A model generated the notes under the pieces. It saw only the letters and a list, made by a program, of their open reading frames with translations, searched no databases and was not told where the DNA came from. Made by a program: the position numbers and the translations under genes. 64,000 nucleotides of DNA from Sciurus carolinensis (Eukaryota; Chordata; Mammalia; Rodentia; Sciuridae), in the NCBI RefSeq assembly GCF_902686445.1, contig NC_062219.1:40327056-40391055 (forward strand), read 5' to 3'. Below are positions 25,086-37,600 of the stretch, in pieces (position 1 is the stretch's first letter; each line of letters opens with the position of its first letter).

Positions 25086-26690
25086 ATGGGATACATATGG
25101 CCTATGTCTTGGGAGAAAACTTTCAGTTTTTATTAAAAATCATATAAAGTGGAGAAATCTAAGAATAAGAGGATTCAGGCATTGCAATGAGTTTTAAATA
25201 TCATCTCTCCTAGCCATTCTGTAGGTATGCAAGTGTTCTATCCTCTATGCCTATCAAGTGGGTATCCAGGTAGCTCTGGGCAACCCAGTTTTTTTAGTCA
25301 GCTTTGCATAGCTTGTGACCAAAATAATCAAAAACAACAAATCAGAAAAGGTAAAGTTTAGTTGGTACCCATAGTTTAAGCTCTCAGTCCATAGATGACT
25401 GAATCCATTGCTCTGGGCCTGCAGTACATCAGTACATCAAGAGGGAAGAGTCCAGGGGAAGAAAGTTACTCAGCTCATGGCCAGGTTGGGAAGCAGAGGT
25501 GGAAGAAGGAGCCACAAGAAAGATAATGTTTCTAGGTAAGTTCCCAGTGACCCCATGCTCCAGTCATGCTCCACCTTTCTATATTTACCACCCAGTCAGT
25601 CATTTAAACCAGGATGGACAAATTAGGTGGCAGCTCTCATAATATAATCATTTTACTTCTGAATATTCCTGTGTTTACAAGAGCTTTTGGGAAACACCTC
25701 AGATCCAAAACTTAACACCAGCTATCTATAAGGCTGATCTGAGAAATGTCACGGAGAAGCAGAACTAGTTTCAAATTCCCCTTATATCACACATACTGTG
25801 AAAGAAATGTGGAACAAATTATTTAACAAAGCACAACACCCTTAATTAGTGAATTATACATTTAAATTAAATGATTTCTATACAGTATAATAAATAACCT
25901 TAAGAAAAGTGTTCTGTGAATAATTAAACTGATTCCATGAATCTTAGTACTTATTCAGAAAAAAATATGAAATAATGAAAAAGAGAAGCAGAACTGGAAT
26001 TGGGGGAAAAGTTGAAGAAGGGTCTGCAATTTCACATATATGCTCATGGTATCTATGACAATCTTACTTTTAAGACACAGGAACATTATTTGAAACACAT
26101 TTTCTTATTCCCATGATTGCCAAAATGACACTTTAAATCATGAATGACCACTGGAAATTGCACATCTAGTGAAATCATTGTTTAAAAAATGTTATTTTTA
26201 TTTTCAGAAAAATGATAAGGTTTGGAGAAAATATAAGAGAAATTAACCTCTATGGAAAATATTACTATAGAATCTAGTAAGAGCCTAAAAGATCTGTTTT
26301 TATCATCTTTCATATCAAATTATAGGCATTTTCTAGAATCTATGTGATTCCCAAAGAAAATTTTAGAAATTATATTTATTGTTATTTTATTTCCCTACTT
26401 TCCTCATTTATGTCTTCTAGGGACTGATATCTAAGCTCTCTTATGCTGCTACTAATTTCTTCTCCTCTTCCTCTTGCTCCTCCTCCTCTTCCCACTCAAA
26501 AGCCCTTCACAAAGGAGCACTGTACTCTTCCAGAAGTGTTGGACTCTCTATAGGCCTTTTCCAAACATAGCAGAGCACCAGTGGCTCTGTGTGCCTGGCA
26601 GGGCAATGGAATCCCAGACCTTCAGAATCAATTAGCTATACAAACATTTAGGTAAATTATGGTACTTATTCATTGAATTTAGCAACTAAG

Positions 26691-26722
<32 letters not shown>

Positions 26723-27393
26723 TGATGACAAGGCCCATTCACAGCTACCATGCATGATTGACTGATTGTTAGCTCTGGGCATACTAAAACCGTGCTGCTC
26801 TCAGGACTTCACAGAAACCCTGTTGTTGTAGGCAGTACCATAGCACTATCAGGTGCTGTGCTGTTCTAAGGTGGTTTCACAGTAGCATCCCTACTGATAA
26901 CAGAGGCACTGTAGCCTGGCCCTCTGTCCTTCTAAGCATTTCCAATTCTGGCATTATCTGCTGAGTTTGCAGAAGAGAAGCACTTTTGTGGAATCTTTAT
27001 CATTTTATATTTAAGATTACATATTATTTATAGTTCTGTTTTTTCCATATTGATATGTGTGCCCTTTTAACCTAAGCCTGGATATAGACAATAACCCATA
27101 AAAACAATCCCCAAATAAATAGAACTGTTGACAGGTAAATTATGAAAATAGTGAGCAATGGACATTTTGGCACATCTTTAATGCAGAAGTTTACAGCCAG
27201 GAATATTATTTATCTTGCTTTTCAGTGTTAGATTTAAAATGTTTCATTTTTGGACATAGTAACTGTGACATCTAGTAAGGTTTGAAAAAGTAGTGGTCCT
27301 TTTCTGCTGAGCCCTAAAAGTTAGAAAGCACAAAGAAAATCTTAAAAATGAACACAGATCAAGAGAGCAAAGAAGACAGGTCCATTGCTATTC
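25086..27393. other. Unique-looking AT-rich intron
   Basis: Nothing recognised except the ATT microsatellite at 26691. Confidence 0.4.
26691..26720. repeat. (ATT)n microsatellite, about 10 units
   Basis: A pure trinucleotide run. Confidence 0.97.
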
Positions 27394-27410
27394 AAACTTT
27401 TGTTACAGAA

Positions 27411-27537
27411 GGTTGGGGGTTGTAGCACAGTGGAAGAGCACTTGCCTAGCATGTGTGAGGCACTGAGTTCAATCCTTAGCACCACATAAAAACAAATGAA
27501 TAAAATAAAGGAACTGTGTCAATCTACAGCAAAAAAG
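27411..27537 (+). mobile_element. ID SINE forming the 5' part of a chimeric insert
   Basis: It starts ggttgggggttgtagcacag, has A and B box-like segments of a tRNA-derived ID, and ends with the tail aaataaaggaactgtgtcaa that I know from squirrel ID elements. No duplication of its own is visible; a shared one encloses it with the following L1. Confidence 0.85.
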
Positions 27538-28033
27538 TATTTTATAGCAGCTCAATTCACAATAGCTAGATTGTGGACCCAACCTAGATCCCTTTAATAG
27601 ATGAATGGATAAAGAAACTGTGGTATATATACACAATGGAATATTATTCAGCCATAAAGAAGAATAAAATTATGGTATTTGCAGGTAAATGAGTGGAATT
27701 GGAGACTATCATGCTAAGTAAAATAAGCCAGTCCTAAAAACCCAAAGGCCAGAATGTTTTATCTGATAAGTGGATGATGATACATAATGGGGGTAGGGAG
27801 GTTGGGGGGTAAGAGAAGAATAGAAGAACTTTGGATTAAATAGAGGGAAATGAGAGGGGGAGGGGATATGAAATATGGTGGAATGAGATTGACATCATTA
27901 CTGTAAGTACATGTATGATTACACAAATGGTGTAAATCTACATCATGTACAATGAAATGAAAAGTTGCACCCCATTTGTGTACAATGAATCGAAATGCAA
28001 TCTGTAAAAATAAAAAATAAATTAATAAAATAG
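27538..28033 (+). mobile_element. Young-type L1 3' end (ORF2 tail plus 3' UTR), joined to the ID
   Basis: From tatagcagctcaattcacaa through atggataaagaaactgtggt, gccataaagaagaataaaat and the purine-rich UTR to gtgtacaatgaatcgaaatg and an A-rich tail. The repeats ttttgttacaga (27398-27409) and ttttgttgcaga (28037-28048; 11 of 12 identical) enclose ID plus L1. Long minus-strand ORFs here are shadows of the UTR. Confidence 0.88.
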
Positions 28034-28414
28034 AAATTTTGTTGCAGAGATTTATGACACAGAATTTCCCACCATTGTTTATATGCAAAGATGGGGTCCT
28101 AATTGGAATGAGATATAATCCATGCTTGTATAATTTTATCACAATGGATTCTACTGTTATTTAGAACTAAAGAGAATCAATAAAAAACTAAAAGATTAAA
28201 AAGAGATTTGTGACAAAGAAATAAGTAAAAAAACCTTTTAAAATAAAGTTGTAGTAGAAGAGTATTGGAAGCCTACTCAGAAGAGGATTGAAATAATTTT
28301 GATTATCTCCTAGTTCCAAAATTTCTTGACTCCTAAATGATATGTTATTGCACTGTCTAAATCTCAGTGAAGCATGGTTAATGATCTTATTGAAAAAGAC
28401 AAGTGAAAATTTTT

Positions 28415-28630
28415 TTCTTTATTGTTTTTGATACAAGGGATTGAATCCAGAGATGCTTTACTATTGAGCCACATCCCGGCTCTTTTTGTTTCTTTTTTTA
28501 TTTTGAGACAGGGTCTATCTATGTTACTGAGGGTCTCACTAAATTTTTGCAATTGGTTCTTCACTTGCAATCCTCCTGCCTCAGCCTCCTGAGTTGCAGG
28601 GATTACAGGCATGCACCATCATGCTTGGCA
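28415..28630 (-). mobile_element. B1-dID SINE, reverse
   Basis: Antisense ID half (gggattgaatccagagatgc) then antisense B1 half (ctcagcctcctgagttgcag, gggattacaggcatgcacca). T run at the left is the tail. Flanks aagtgaaaattttt (28401) and aagtaaaacttttt (28633) form a 12-of-14 duplication. Confidence 0.92.
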
Positions 28631-28659
28631 TAAAGTAAAACTTTTTAACCTAATAGATT

Positions 28660-28825
28660 AAACTTGAGAATCTAATTGTGCAAGACCCATACTCAATATT
28701 TTGCATTTATCTTTCTATACTCACAATCACTAATAACTGATAAGAGAAGAAACTAAAGCTACAATAGTTCATTTGACTTGATTAAAAATGTATGAGCCAA
28801 GTCATTTCAGAAGTGATAGGGCCAA
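28660..28825 (-). mobile_element. Possible MIR relic
   Basis: Weak antisense-MIR order: ctcacaatcactaataactg, gagaagaaactaaagctaca, gccaagtcatttcagaagtg. Confidence 0.35.
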
Positions 28826-28827
28826 AA

Positions 28828-29235
28828 TGTAGTGTATATACACGATGGAGTTTTATTTAGCCATAAAGAAAAATGAAATTGTCATTTGCAAGAAAATGGA
28901 TGGAAATTGAGACAATTTTGTTAAATAAAATAATCCAAAGTCAGAAAGTCAAGGGTTCTATGTTTTCTCTCATATATGGAAGCTAGAAAGGAAAAAGGAA
29001 AAGAAAGGTGGGAGTGATCACATAAAAAGCAAAGGGAGATGAGTAGAATAGAGAAAGGGAACCAGGGGATAGGAGGGGGTGAGAGAGGGGGTGAGAGAGG
29101 GGGAAGTGCTGGAGGGACACTGACTAAATCCTATTGTTGTATAATGTGCACATAAAAACGTGTAGCAACAAGTCCCACCATTACACACCATTATAATGCA
29201 CAAATAAAAAATAAGTAAATAAAATTAAATTAAGA
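28828..29235 (+). mobile_element. L1 3' end, intermediate-age type, with G-rich UTR
   Basis: ORF2 tail (ttatttagccataaagaaaa, gcaagaaaatggatggaaat), then purine-rich UTR containing four G runs, then tcctattgttgtataatgtg and caagtcccaccattacacac and an A-rich tail. Confidence 0.85.
29065..29103 (+). other. G-quadruplex-type motif in L1 3' UTR
   Basis: Four G runs (4, 5, 5, 5) are separated by loops of 6, 7 and 7 nt; the last two repeats are the 12-bp unit tgagagaggggg in tandem. Folding is inferred only. Confidence 0.7.
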
Positions 29236-30641
29236 AAAGAAATGATAGAGGTTCTTCATCTCTAATTAGTGGATCTCTAAAAGTCTTCCAATTTTTAGAG
29301 GAGAAATGATTTCAAGTTCTGAGCAGTTTTGTCCTATAGATCAATGGGGAGAAAGTCATGGCTTAAAAATTATGGGTATGGGGTATTATAGGTATGGGGC
29401 TAGTGTTCAGATGTCTGTGGGATCTCTTCTCTGCTTAGACTGCCTGGGGGCAGCAGTGAAACTGTTTAAGAATGAAAACAATTGTAGGGAGCGGAGGGAA
29501 CAGCGACAGTTGGAAGGGGGGCGGGCAAGGCAATTTATGTCGTCCAGGATATCCTGGGCATGGCAGTGCTGGAGGGGCTTTTTGGGGTGTGTTGAGTTTA
29601 GCAAACCAGTTATCACAGACCTATGCTAGGGACTGTGGAAGCTTGGCATAATGCTGGGGCAGCAACTACTCGGGGTACTAACCTCTGGCCCCTCACAGGT
29701 CTGGGAGCATTAAAGATAGAAAAGGACTGACTAACTGGACTATTTGGGTATAGTTACTATGAGCAGTAGATGGTGTCATTTGCTGGAGGAACCAGTCTTC
29801 TTGGTAGATATTATATAGTCTTTTGGCTACAAGGAGATGTGGTTGGTAAGATGAAAATCATCAAGACTCAGGACTTGGACACGAATGAGCACCCTGGACA
29901 TGCTGGGACATAACATGTCAGAGGGTGGTGGACTGGGAAAAGTTGTGCTTTATTCACACTCTGGACAAGTGTGAATTTAGGTCTTTATACTTTGGATAAA
30001 AACATTTGATTTCATTCTGTCACAAGTCAATGAGATCTAGGGAAATCAAGGTTCTTACTAACTTAAAGTTAGTAAGTGCAGATCTGTGACAATCCAGCTC
30101 ATTGTCAAGTAGGATAAACATTCCATATTTAAGGATTTAAAGGATCATGACTTAATGCATTTTTTAACTAACAATTTTTGGTTCAGTCTAATTCAGTATA
30201 TCCTCTGCAACCTAGAACAAGTTTATATACATGACCAAAAGTATTGCAAATTTTTATGTAAATTTTGGAACAGATTATCTTTTTTGATATGTTAATATAT
30301 CATTAAATCATTCATCTAGAATGCAAGTTACAAATTACAGTCCCTGTGCCAAATTAGAGCAGTCATGGAAACATGCCTTGCAATAGGAGAGTGACTTAGT
30401 AAACTATTTTTCAGAATATTCACTTTATAATTCAAATTACCAATCTAAGTGACAAAAGAGTAAATCAAAATATCAAAAGGAGTTCACTTAAATAATGAAA
30501 CAAACATCACTCTATTGCTCTGAGAGTATCAATAGTCCCAATACTTCAATTTTGTACATCCATGTTCACTAAAACAGAAAATAGATTGTGGAGAGAGAGA
30601 GGATTTACTGCAGTTAGATAATAGTGTGTTGATCTTATAAA

Positions 30642-30719
30642 AAGAAGAAGAAGAAGAAGAAGAAGAAGAAGAAGAAGAAGAAGAAGAAGAAGAAGAAGAA
30701 GAAGAAGAAGAAGAAGAAA
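30642..30719. repeat. Pure (AAG)n / (CTT)n microsatellite, about 26 units
   Basis: An uninterrupted polypurine trinucleotide run on the plus strand. In the NKAIN2 pre-mRNA it would read as UUC/CUU. The poly-Ser and poly-Leu ORFs across it are artefacts. Confidence 0.98.
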
Positions 30720-32487
30720 GCAAAATAATAAAGTCAGGGTAACCATGATAAATTGAAGTCTATTAAACTGTAACTGAAATCCAAAATGCAAGAGCAGTCC
30801 CCTAGTAGAACACACATCTTATATGGCTAAAAGAAGACCAAGCCACTGTAACAGGCTGGGTAAATGCAAACCAATTCTGTTGAATGACTTCCACTGAATG
30901 ACTTTCCCTTTTTTCTGGTACTTCAAAATTACCAAGATATGTCTTAGTTTTTACATAACTTGCACATTGCCAGAACTGGACATTTTGTAGGATGAAACCA
31001 AGTATTTAAAGAGTGAAATTAAATAAAATCCAAATTCACTGTTGTTTTGGTACAAACTCCTCCTAAGGCTATGACCATAAAAGGATGTTCCAACAACAGC
31101 CAGAGTGCAACAGCCACCTTTTCATCCTGTTGAGGAAAGCTAGGATAATATTCAGTAACTCATCTTTAATAAAGCAAACAAGAGACTCACTTTTGACCAG
31201 TACAACTAAAAGAGAATAACTGTCAACAAAGATAACCAAAGGATTCACCCATTTGTGGATGGAAAAAAAAAATCTCTTTGTAAGTCATCTTCCCCAAAAG
31301 ATTTTATGTCTGTAGAGTTGAGGAGAACTCCTTTTGTGCTACTAGAAAGTTCCTGGCTATTGTGCTTTAATGCATCAGACTCCCATTAAGGGATTGTTAC
31401 AAAGCCAATTGGGTTGCTTTGAGAACCACCACTTTTGGAGTCTTAGAGCCTTTATCTGAGAGATGATAATTATGTCTAGTAACTTTCAGAGTTAGGACAA
31501 TCTAAGCTAGAAAAACACTTACATTCTAAACCTCTGTGTTAGTGAATGACCTAGACCCAGCCACTTAAAAAATCTCAGACTTTCATGGACCAGATATGCC
31601 ACACAAACAGTAAGTGAATTGAAAAGATTAGTTTGTAAAAATCCTCTTAAATTGATTTTGGAACAGAGAAAGTATATAAATAAGTGAAGTATACATACAT
31701 AAATACCAAAACCAATGATGGAATTAGAAGAAATTAGTGCAAAAGTATCTGAAGAAAAATGAACCTACAAACAGAAAAAATGGATTGATATGAATAATCT
31801 TGCTTAGGAAGGAACTTAACTTTTTCTTATGTTAAATTTTTTTTCTTTTCCTTTTTTCTCTATTCATATTTTGAATCACAAGCTTGACATTCTGCCACTT
31901 TACAGAAACATACAGACCTATAATTTCCAAAGCCAAAGAAGAAAGCAGGTACAAGTATTCAGAACAATAGGAATATTGTCAACTACTCTGAACTTACAGT
32001 ATTGTTGTTATAATGTGTCCACTGGATCAAGGTAATGAAGGTGATGATTACAGAAAGATTTGATAGTTAACTTCAGAAAGAAAAGGGAGCAAAAATAGGA
32101 AGACCAAGAGCTTTATTGTTATGGTGTTAAATTGGCAGACTATTCCTTCAAAAAGATGTAAACTTTAGGTTTTAGCTCTTTCTGATACTATATGATTGAA
32201 TTAAAATAAAAGTTCATATTCACTATGTATGTGTGTATGTGTAAATATGAAACAGGTAGTAGATGAAAATTTAAGTCTAACAGCAGAAAGGCAAGGATAT
32301 TCATTGACTCTATATTATTTTTAAAGATAAAATAATATGAGACTTTAATGCTTCTTTCAGTTACCACCTCATAATTAAATGTCACACCATGAAAAATATT
32401 CTAAATATTAACAGTGGTGTTCATGTAAAACTTTTTAAAAATTGATACTTTATTATATTAATATATAAATAACTTGAGCAAAACTGT

Positions 32488-32516
32488 TATATATTATATG
32501 ATGCATATAATATATA
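32488..32516. repeat. Perfect inverted repeat, 13-bp arms, 3-nt spacer
   Basis: tatatattatatg - atg - catataatatata. AT-only arms; could extrude as a cruciform. Confidence 0.85.
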
Positions 32517-34367
32517 TTATTAAATATATAAAATGCAAATGAAATTTTTTGATTTTTCTACTTCTAAAATGATTAAGAATATTTATTGTTGCTTAGTTCC
32601 AGCAAATCTACATTGATTTCACTCGGTTTATGGAAAATCTGTTGCCACTCCATGACCCCATATCAAGACAAATCATGGAAAATTCAGCCAGTTAATACTT
32701 TTTTAGAAAAGACACAAATCCATCGATAGAAGATTCATGTACATAAATCTTTAACAAATTTAGTACCAATATAATTATTTCACAAATTCTCTAATGTATT
32801 TGATGAATGCCATCATTATATTCCTATATACTGTCACAAAACTGCTTGGAAGATGTGCTTTTTAAAATAATTATTTTCCATGTAAGACCATAATTACTTA
32901 AATCCTAAAACTTTCCAACTATTAACAGTAGACTGCAAGAGTACTGAAAGTAAATAGTGAAATCAAATATATTAATGCAATATAAATGAGGAACAGCATT
33001 AAAAGAAAAGCAGGCTATTCACAGAATAGAAGCATAATGGATAAATTGTATGTGAGCATTATAACATCATCTTCACTTAAGTCTTTTATGTTTTTAATAG
33101 ACCTTGCAGTCCTTGAACTTTAATATGATTGGAGCAGTTTTATGATGTTCACATACTACGATGAAGTGGTTAAAGTGCAGGAAACAATTCTATGAGTAAA
33201 AGAGTAAAGAAAAAATTACTTGCTACATGGAAATAACACTAGGGAAAATAATGTCATAACTAGCTTTTAAATTACATTTGAGTATCAAAATGAAACAATG
33301 GTTAGAAGTTAAATTTTTAGTCTTTTGGCTAGTCTTTCAGCAGTATTTTTCAAATTTTTATTCTAGGAAATTGTTTGCTCAAACACCTGTTTGCTCAAAC
33401 ATCATGCAGAAAAACAAAATTTCCTTAGTAAGTATTGCATTTATAGTTCATATTGGTATGAGCTTCCTGGTTGTGTCATTCATAAATCTTTTTTTCTGCC
33501 TTCTTTTAATAGATAAAGCATTAGCATGTCCATTACAGATTAGGAAAACCAATGCCACAGTGCAGTCGACACACCATTGGACAAGAGCCAGTAAGAATCC
33601 AGAAGGAGGCAAATGTTCTATCCACAGTTGGGGATGCTTAGAGGCATTTAGCAATGGAATGCACAAAATATCCTGAAAGTAAAAGGATTTGAAGTGATGG
33701 GGCCATCCTCAGCAGGCGGTTTTTTCTTCCTAACAACAGAGCTAGCAAAACTTCTCAAATCTCCCACTCGGTGATTTAGCAAAAGCTGCATTCTGTGCTA
33801 GGTATGAGCTGAGTTTGTTTCTACTGGAGGAGGGTGATAACAGCAATGTCACAAAACTATGAAGTTCATGGGGGAATGGGAGCAATAATAGCAATATAAA
33901 GTTAAAGATCCTGTCTCAATGACTTTTTGCTAGAGTTTAAGGAACTGAAAATGTAAATGCTAGAAGTTCTTCCCTTGTACTTTCAGCTCTGAAATCAGAA
34001 GTAGCTCTGAACTAAGCAGCATGTGAAAAGAAGCAGAGTGCAGAAACATGGCTAGGTCCAAAAACAGAAGAGAGAATTTAGTCAGATACCACTTGTGGTT
34101 CAAGGTTTCAGGGACATGCTAGGTTCTAAGAATTTGCAGTTAACTGCAGAACCACATTAATGACTTGAGTTTGTGTGTGTGTGTGTGTTTGTGAAACTAT
34201 ATATAAATCTTTGTGATGGGCTCCCTCATTCCTTGGAGAATCTATGTAGTTTAGAAGGAAGGCAAGAACTTTGTAGAGCTTCTAGGTAATAGCAACACGA
34301 TAAGTTGAGAATATTATCAAATTTCACTAAATATCAGTTATGTTCTGTGAAATTGAAAAACCTAACA

Positions 34368-34592
34368 TGAGTAGCCGGGCATGGTGGCCTATGTCTATAA
34401 TCCCAGTGGCTCAGGAGGCTGAGGCAGGAGGATTGCAAGTTCCAAACCAGCCTCAGCAAAAGTGAGGTGCTAAGCAACTCAGTGAGACCCTGGCTCTAAA
34501 TAAAATATAAAAAAAGGACTGGGGATGTGGCTCAGTGTGTAAGCACCGCTGGGTTCTATCCCCAGTACCAAAAATAAATAGATAGATAAAAG
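34368..34592 (+). mobile_element. B1-dID SINE
   Basis: Left half gccgggcatggtggcctatg, right half actggggatgtggctcagtg, and an A-rich/GATA tail. Flanks aaaaacctaaca (about 34356) and aaaaatctaaca (about 34593) make a near-perfect target-site duplication. Confidence 0.93.
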
Positions 34593-34604
34593 AAAAATCT
34601 AACA

Positions 34605-37600
34605 AGAATGACCATGTTGAAGATGAAGATTTATATATATGCAAGTTCCTGTAACATTATCATATATTTGGCATTATGACAATTTTTATTAACATCATCA
34701 TTTTTTGTTATAATCATTGTCCAGTAAACTCATTGAGTATGCTTACAAAAGAGAGAATCTGTTTTACATGTCATTTTGTCTTTGGAGAACACTGCCAATA
34801 TTTTATACACTCTTCTCCAACTTTTAGGTAACCTAATTTCCAATGTCATTTTTAATTACATAGTTATTGCATCACTCATTTTATTAATTCCCTGCATGCT
34901 TCACGAGTACATCTGATTTCTTAAACATTCCTATCAAATTCTGATATAAATTCTGCTTTTAGGCATTTATTTGTATATACCTAGCTGCATATTATTTATC
35001 AAATAAGATGAAGATGTTCCAAAAGAAAGGTAATATAAGGATGTGTTCTTCCAGTAACACTATTTACAACATCTTTTATTGTTTATAAATCACAAATTTA
35101 CACTTTTATGGTATTCACATTTTGAAAACAGGCATTAAAAATTGAGTCCATTAAGCTCTGATAAACAAAGATAAGTGAAAGCTGAGTGCAGGCCTACATA
35201 TGAACAACATTGAATCACAGGTGATCAATGTGGAAAAGAAAATACAATTTTGAGGGAATACATATAATCTAAATAAAACAGAAGGGCTAATTTTTTTTAA
35301 TTTTTAAGGTTATGTAATTGTTTTGCATATAAGCAGAGATGTTAGGCATCAAAAATGTGTGATAGAGAGTCTTTTACCATAATGAAGGACTTAGTACTGG
35401 TGGCTATAAGGGAGAAGGCATCACCAGATTATCAAAGTGACAAGTGTTCTCTAGGGTCTCACTTAGTTTTAGGATTTTATAAATAACAGTGAAAGTAGGT
35501 TCAATCTAGGTAATTGCCTTTGATAGAAAAGAGGCAAATTTTCTGAAAACATTTTCAAGTTCATTTTTCTTTTAGCTCAGAAACCCCTTGATTATGTTGT
35601 GCCCTTAGAATAAGGGTTAGTATCAGATATCTAAAAGCCAGTTCTATCTCACTATTGTTCACTTTCAACCTTTGTGCCTCAATAGTACAGAGCACACATG
35701 GCAGAGACTGCAAATGACACTAATTTCTTCCTGAGTAAAACTGTAGTAAGCCTGTTAAAATTGGCTGATTAAAAAAAACCAAAAAAACAAAAAAAACTTT
35801 CTTTTATTAGTGAGTCTCATTATCCCAGTGGCCAGTGTTAGCACTCACTCCAAACTGATGTACATGAGCAACACCCAAAAGCAGATCCACTTGTTATTCT
35901 AACCAGAAATGCAGATCAGGACTGAGTTTTCTTACTATCTTATCAGATGAGCAGCACCATGCTACAGGCCTCTCAAAATCACCACTTAGCTTCCCATGAC
36001 TGATCAATTTCCTGCATTAAAACAATAATAATAGTAATAAAAAACACAACAAGAAGAGAACACAAAGAAGGAAGAAAAAACAAAGGCTTTAAATGTCGTT
36101 TAGATGAAACAACAACTATGCCAAGTTATAATTTCATCTTATTATAAATTTTTAGACACTAACAACTCTAAAAAAATAATTTTAAATATAAATGTAAGCA
36201 TAGAAACCCTACATCAAGCACTGACCTTTCAAAACAATGGTGAGTTAAAATAAGATGTCTCATACTTTCAAATAAATTTATTTATAAAACAGTAGTTTCC
36301 CTTCCCAAGGAATAGCTTCTTGCATACTAGTACCAATTTTTAACTGTAAGCCACCTCCATTAAAATAAACACAAGACAAAATAAGTTAAGATACATGCAG
36401 TAAAACATTTCCTTCATAAAATATTGTAAACTCAAGTGGTACCTTTAAAAGAAAAAAAAAAAAAAGTAGAATGAGAGAAAATTGATTCAATTGTGTTCCA
36501 GAAAATGACAGGCTTAGGTAAACAGTGCTTTAACTGTGGAGTGTAGATAACATGTTCTAGTGCATAGAGTTCCCAGATGAGTCAATGTTTCCAAAAACCA
36601 CTGACAAGATGTCTACAAATGCAACACAGGGATGGCCAGAAAAATGACAACTATTTCATCAAGGAGACAGGTGGGCAATAAAAAAAAAAATACCCTGCAA
36701 CTAAAACAATTCTTAAGACCTCCGAAAGGTCAACTTCACAGCATTTTGTGATATGGTTTAATAGAAAGATATATTTTGAAATAAATAGTACAGAGATTAT
36801 TACACAAAAGAGGTTTTGTAGTAATTCTAGTCCCAAAGACTTTCTTCATTTAGTGTCAATTTGGCTGGCATAGTAGAACAAATGTCATTAATGAATTTCA
36901 AAATTACATAACTTGAAACTGAAATCATTTATGCACACAAAACCTTTTAAAATAATCTTTTATAATTATTGTTTGACACACAGGATTTTCTAAGAAAATC
37001 CAAATCAACAAAAGTTACAAATTTATGTTCCCAATTTGTTTCACACATTGCCATAAAAATTAGCAAATGTCTGGGAAAGACTGTCCATGCCATAAAAGAG
37101 CCTCCCTCTTCCTGTTGCCTTGGAATGAGGAGAAAAAAATCAGGAAGAAAATGTCTCTGATCTTATCTCTTGTCACTCTTCTCTTGATTTACAGATAATA
37201 ATATATGGAATGAAATACCCAGAGATACAGAAGAATCCTAAAAAGAGAGGGAAGTAAATATGACATGGAACTATATGGTAATAACATGAAGAGAAAGCTC
37301 CAGAAAATAACTTGCCAAACTTTATATCACCAAAATCATGCAAAAAAAAAATGAAAATTTTGAAAAACTACCAAGTCCTGCAGAAAAGGTTGGAAAGATG
37401 ATTCAGTAGCTATCATTCATTAAAATATCAGAACTCATAGACAAATTCTAGGAAACATTGGTAACTCCAATCCTATTTGAACTATTTTAGATCACAGGAA
37501 AAAATCACCATTTTTTTCTGCAGAATTCATAATTGGCAAAATATTAGAAGTAAAACAGTTATGAAACAATCTAATTTATATAGAAAGATGCAAAAAATAG

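Larger units (their letters stand above)
29236..34355. other. Intron with one GC-richer block and a GAA repeat
   Basis: 29300-29960 is clearly less AT-rich (for example ggagcggagggaacagcgac) and may be an unrecognised old transposon or pseudogene; its 107-codon ORF shows no domain. The rest is AT-rich intron with the GAA repeat at 30642, a hairpin at 32488, and a short (GT)n near 34172-34188. Confidence 0.4.

Noticed and set aside
27759..28142. 127-codon minus-strand ORF
   Set aside because: It is the antisense of an L1 3' UTR and tail.
30529..30815. Poly-Ser and poly-Leu ORFs
   Set aside because: Translations of the GAA/TTC microsatellite.
33278..33676. 132-codon plus-strand ORF
   Set aside because: No recognisable domain, hydrophobic AT-driven composition and no gene signals.
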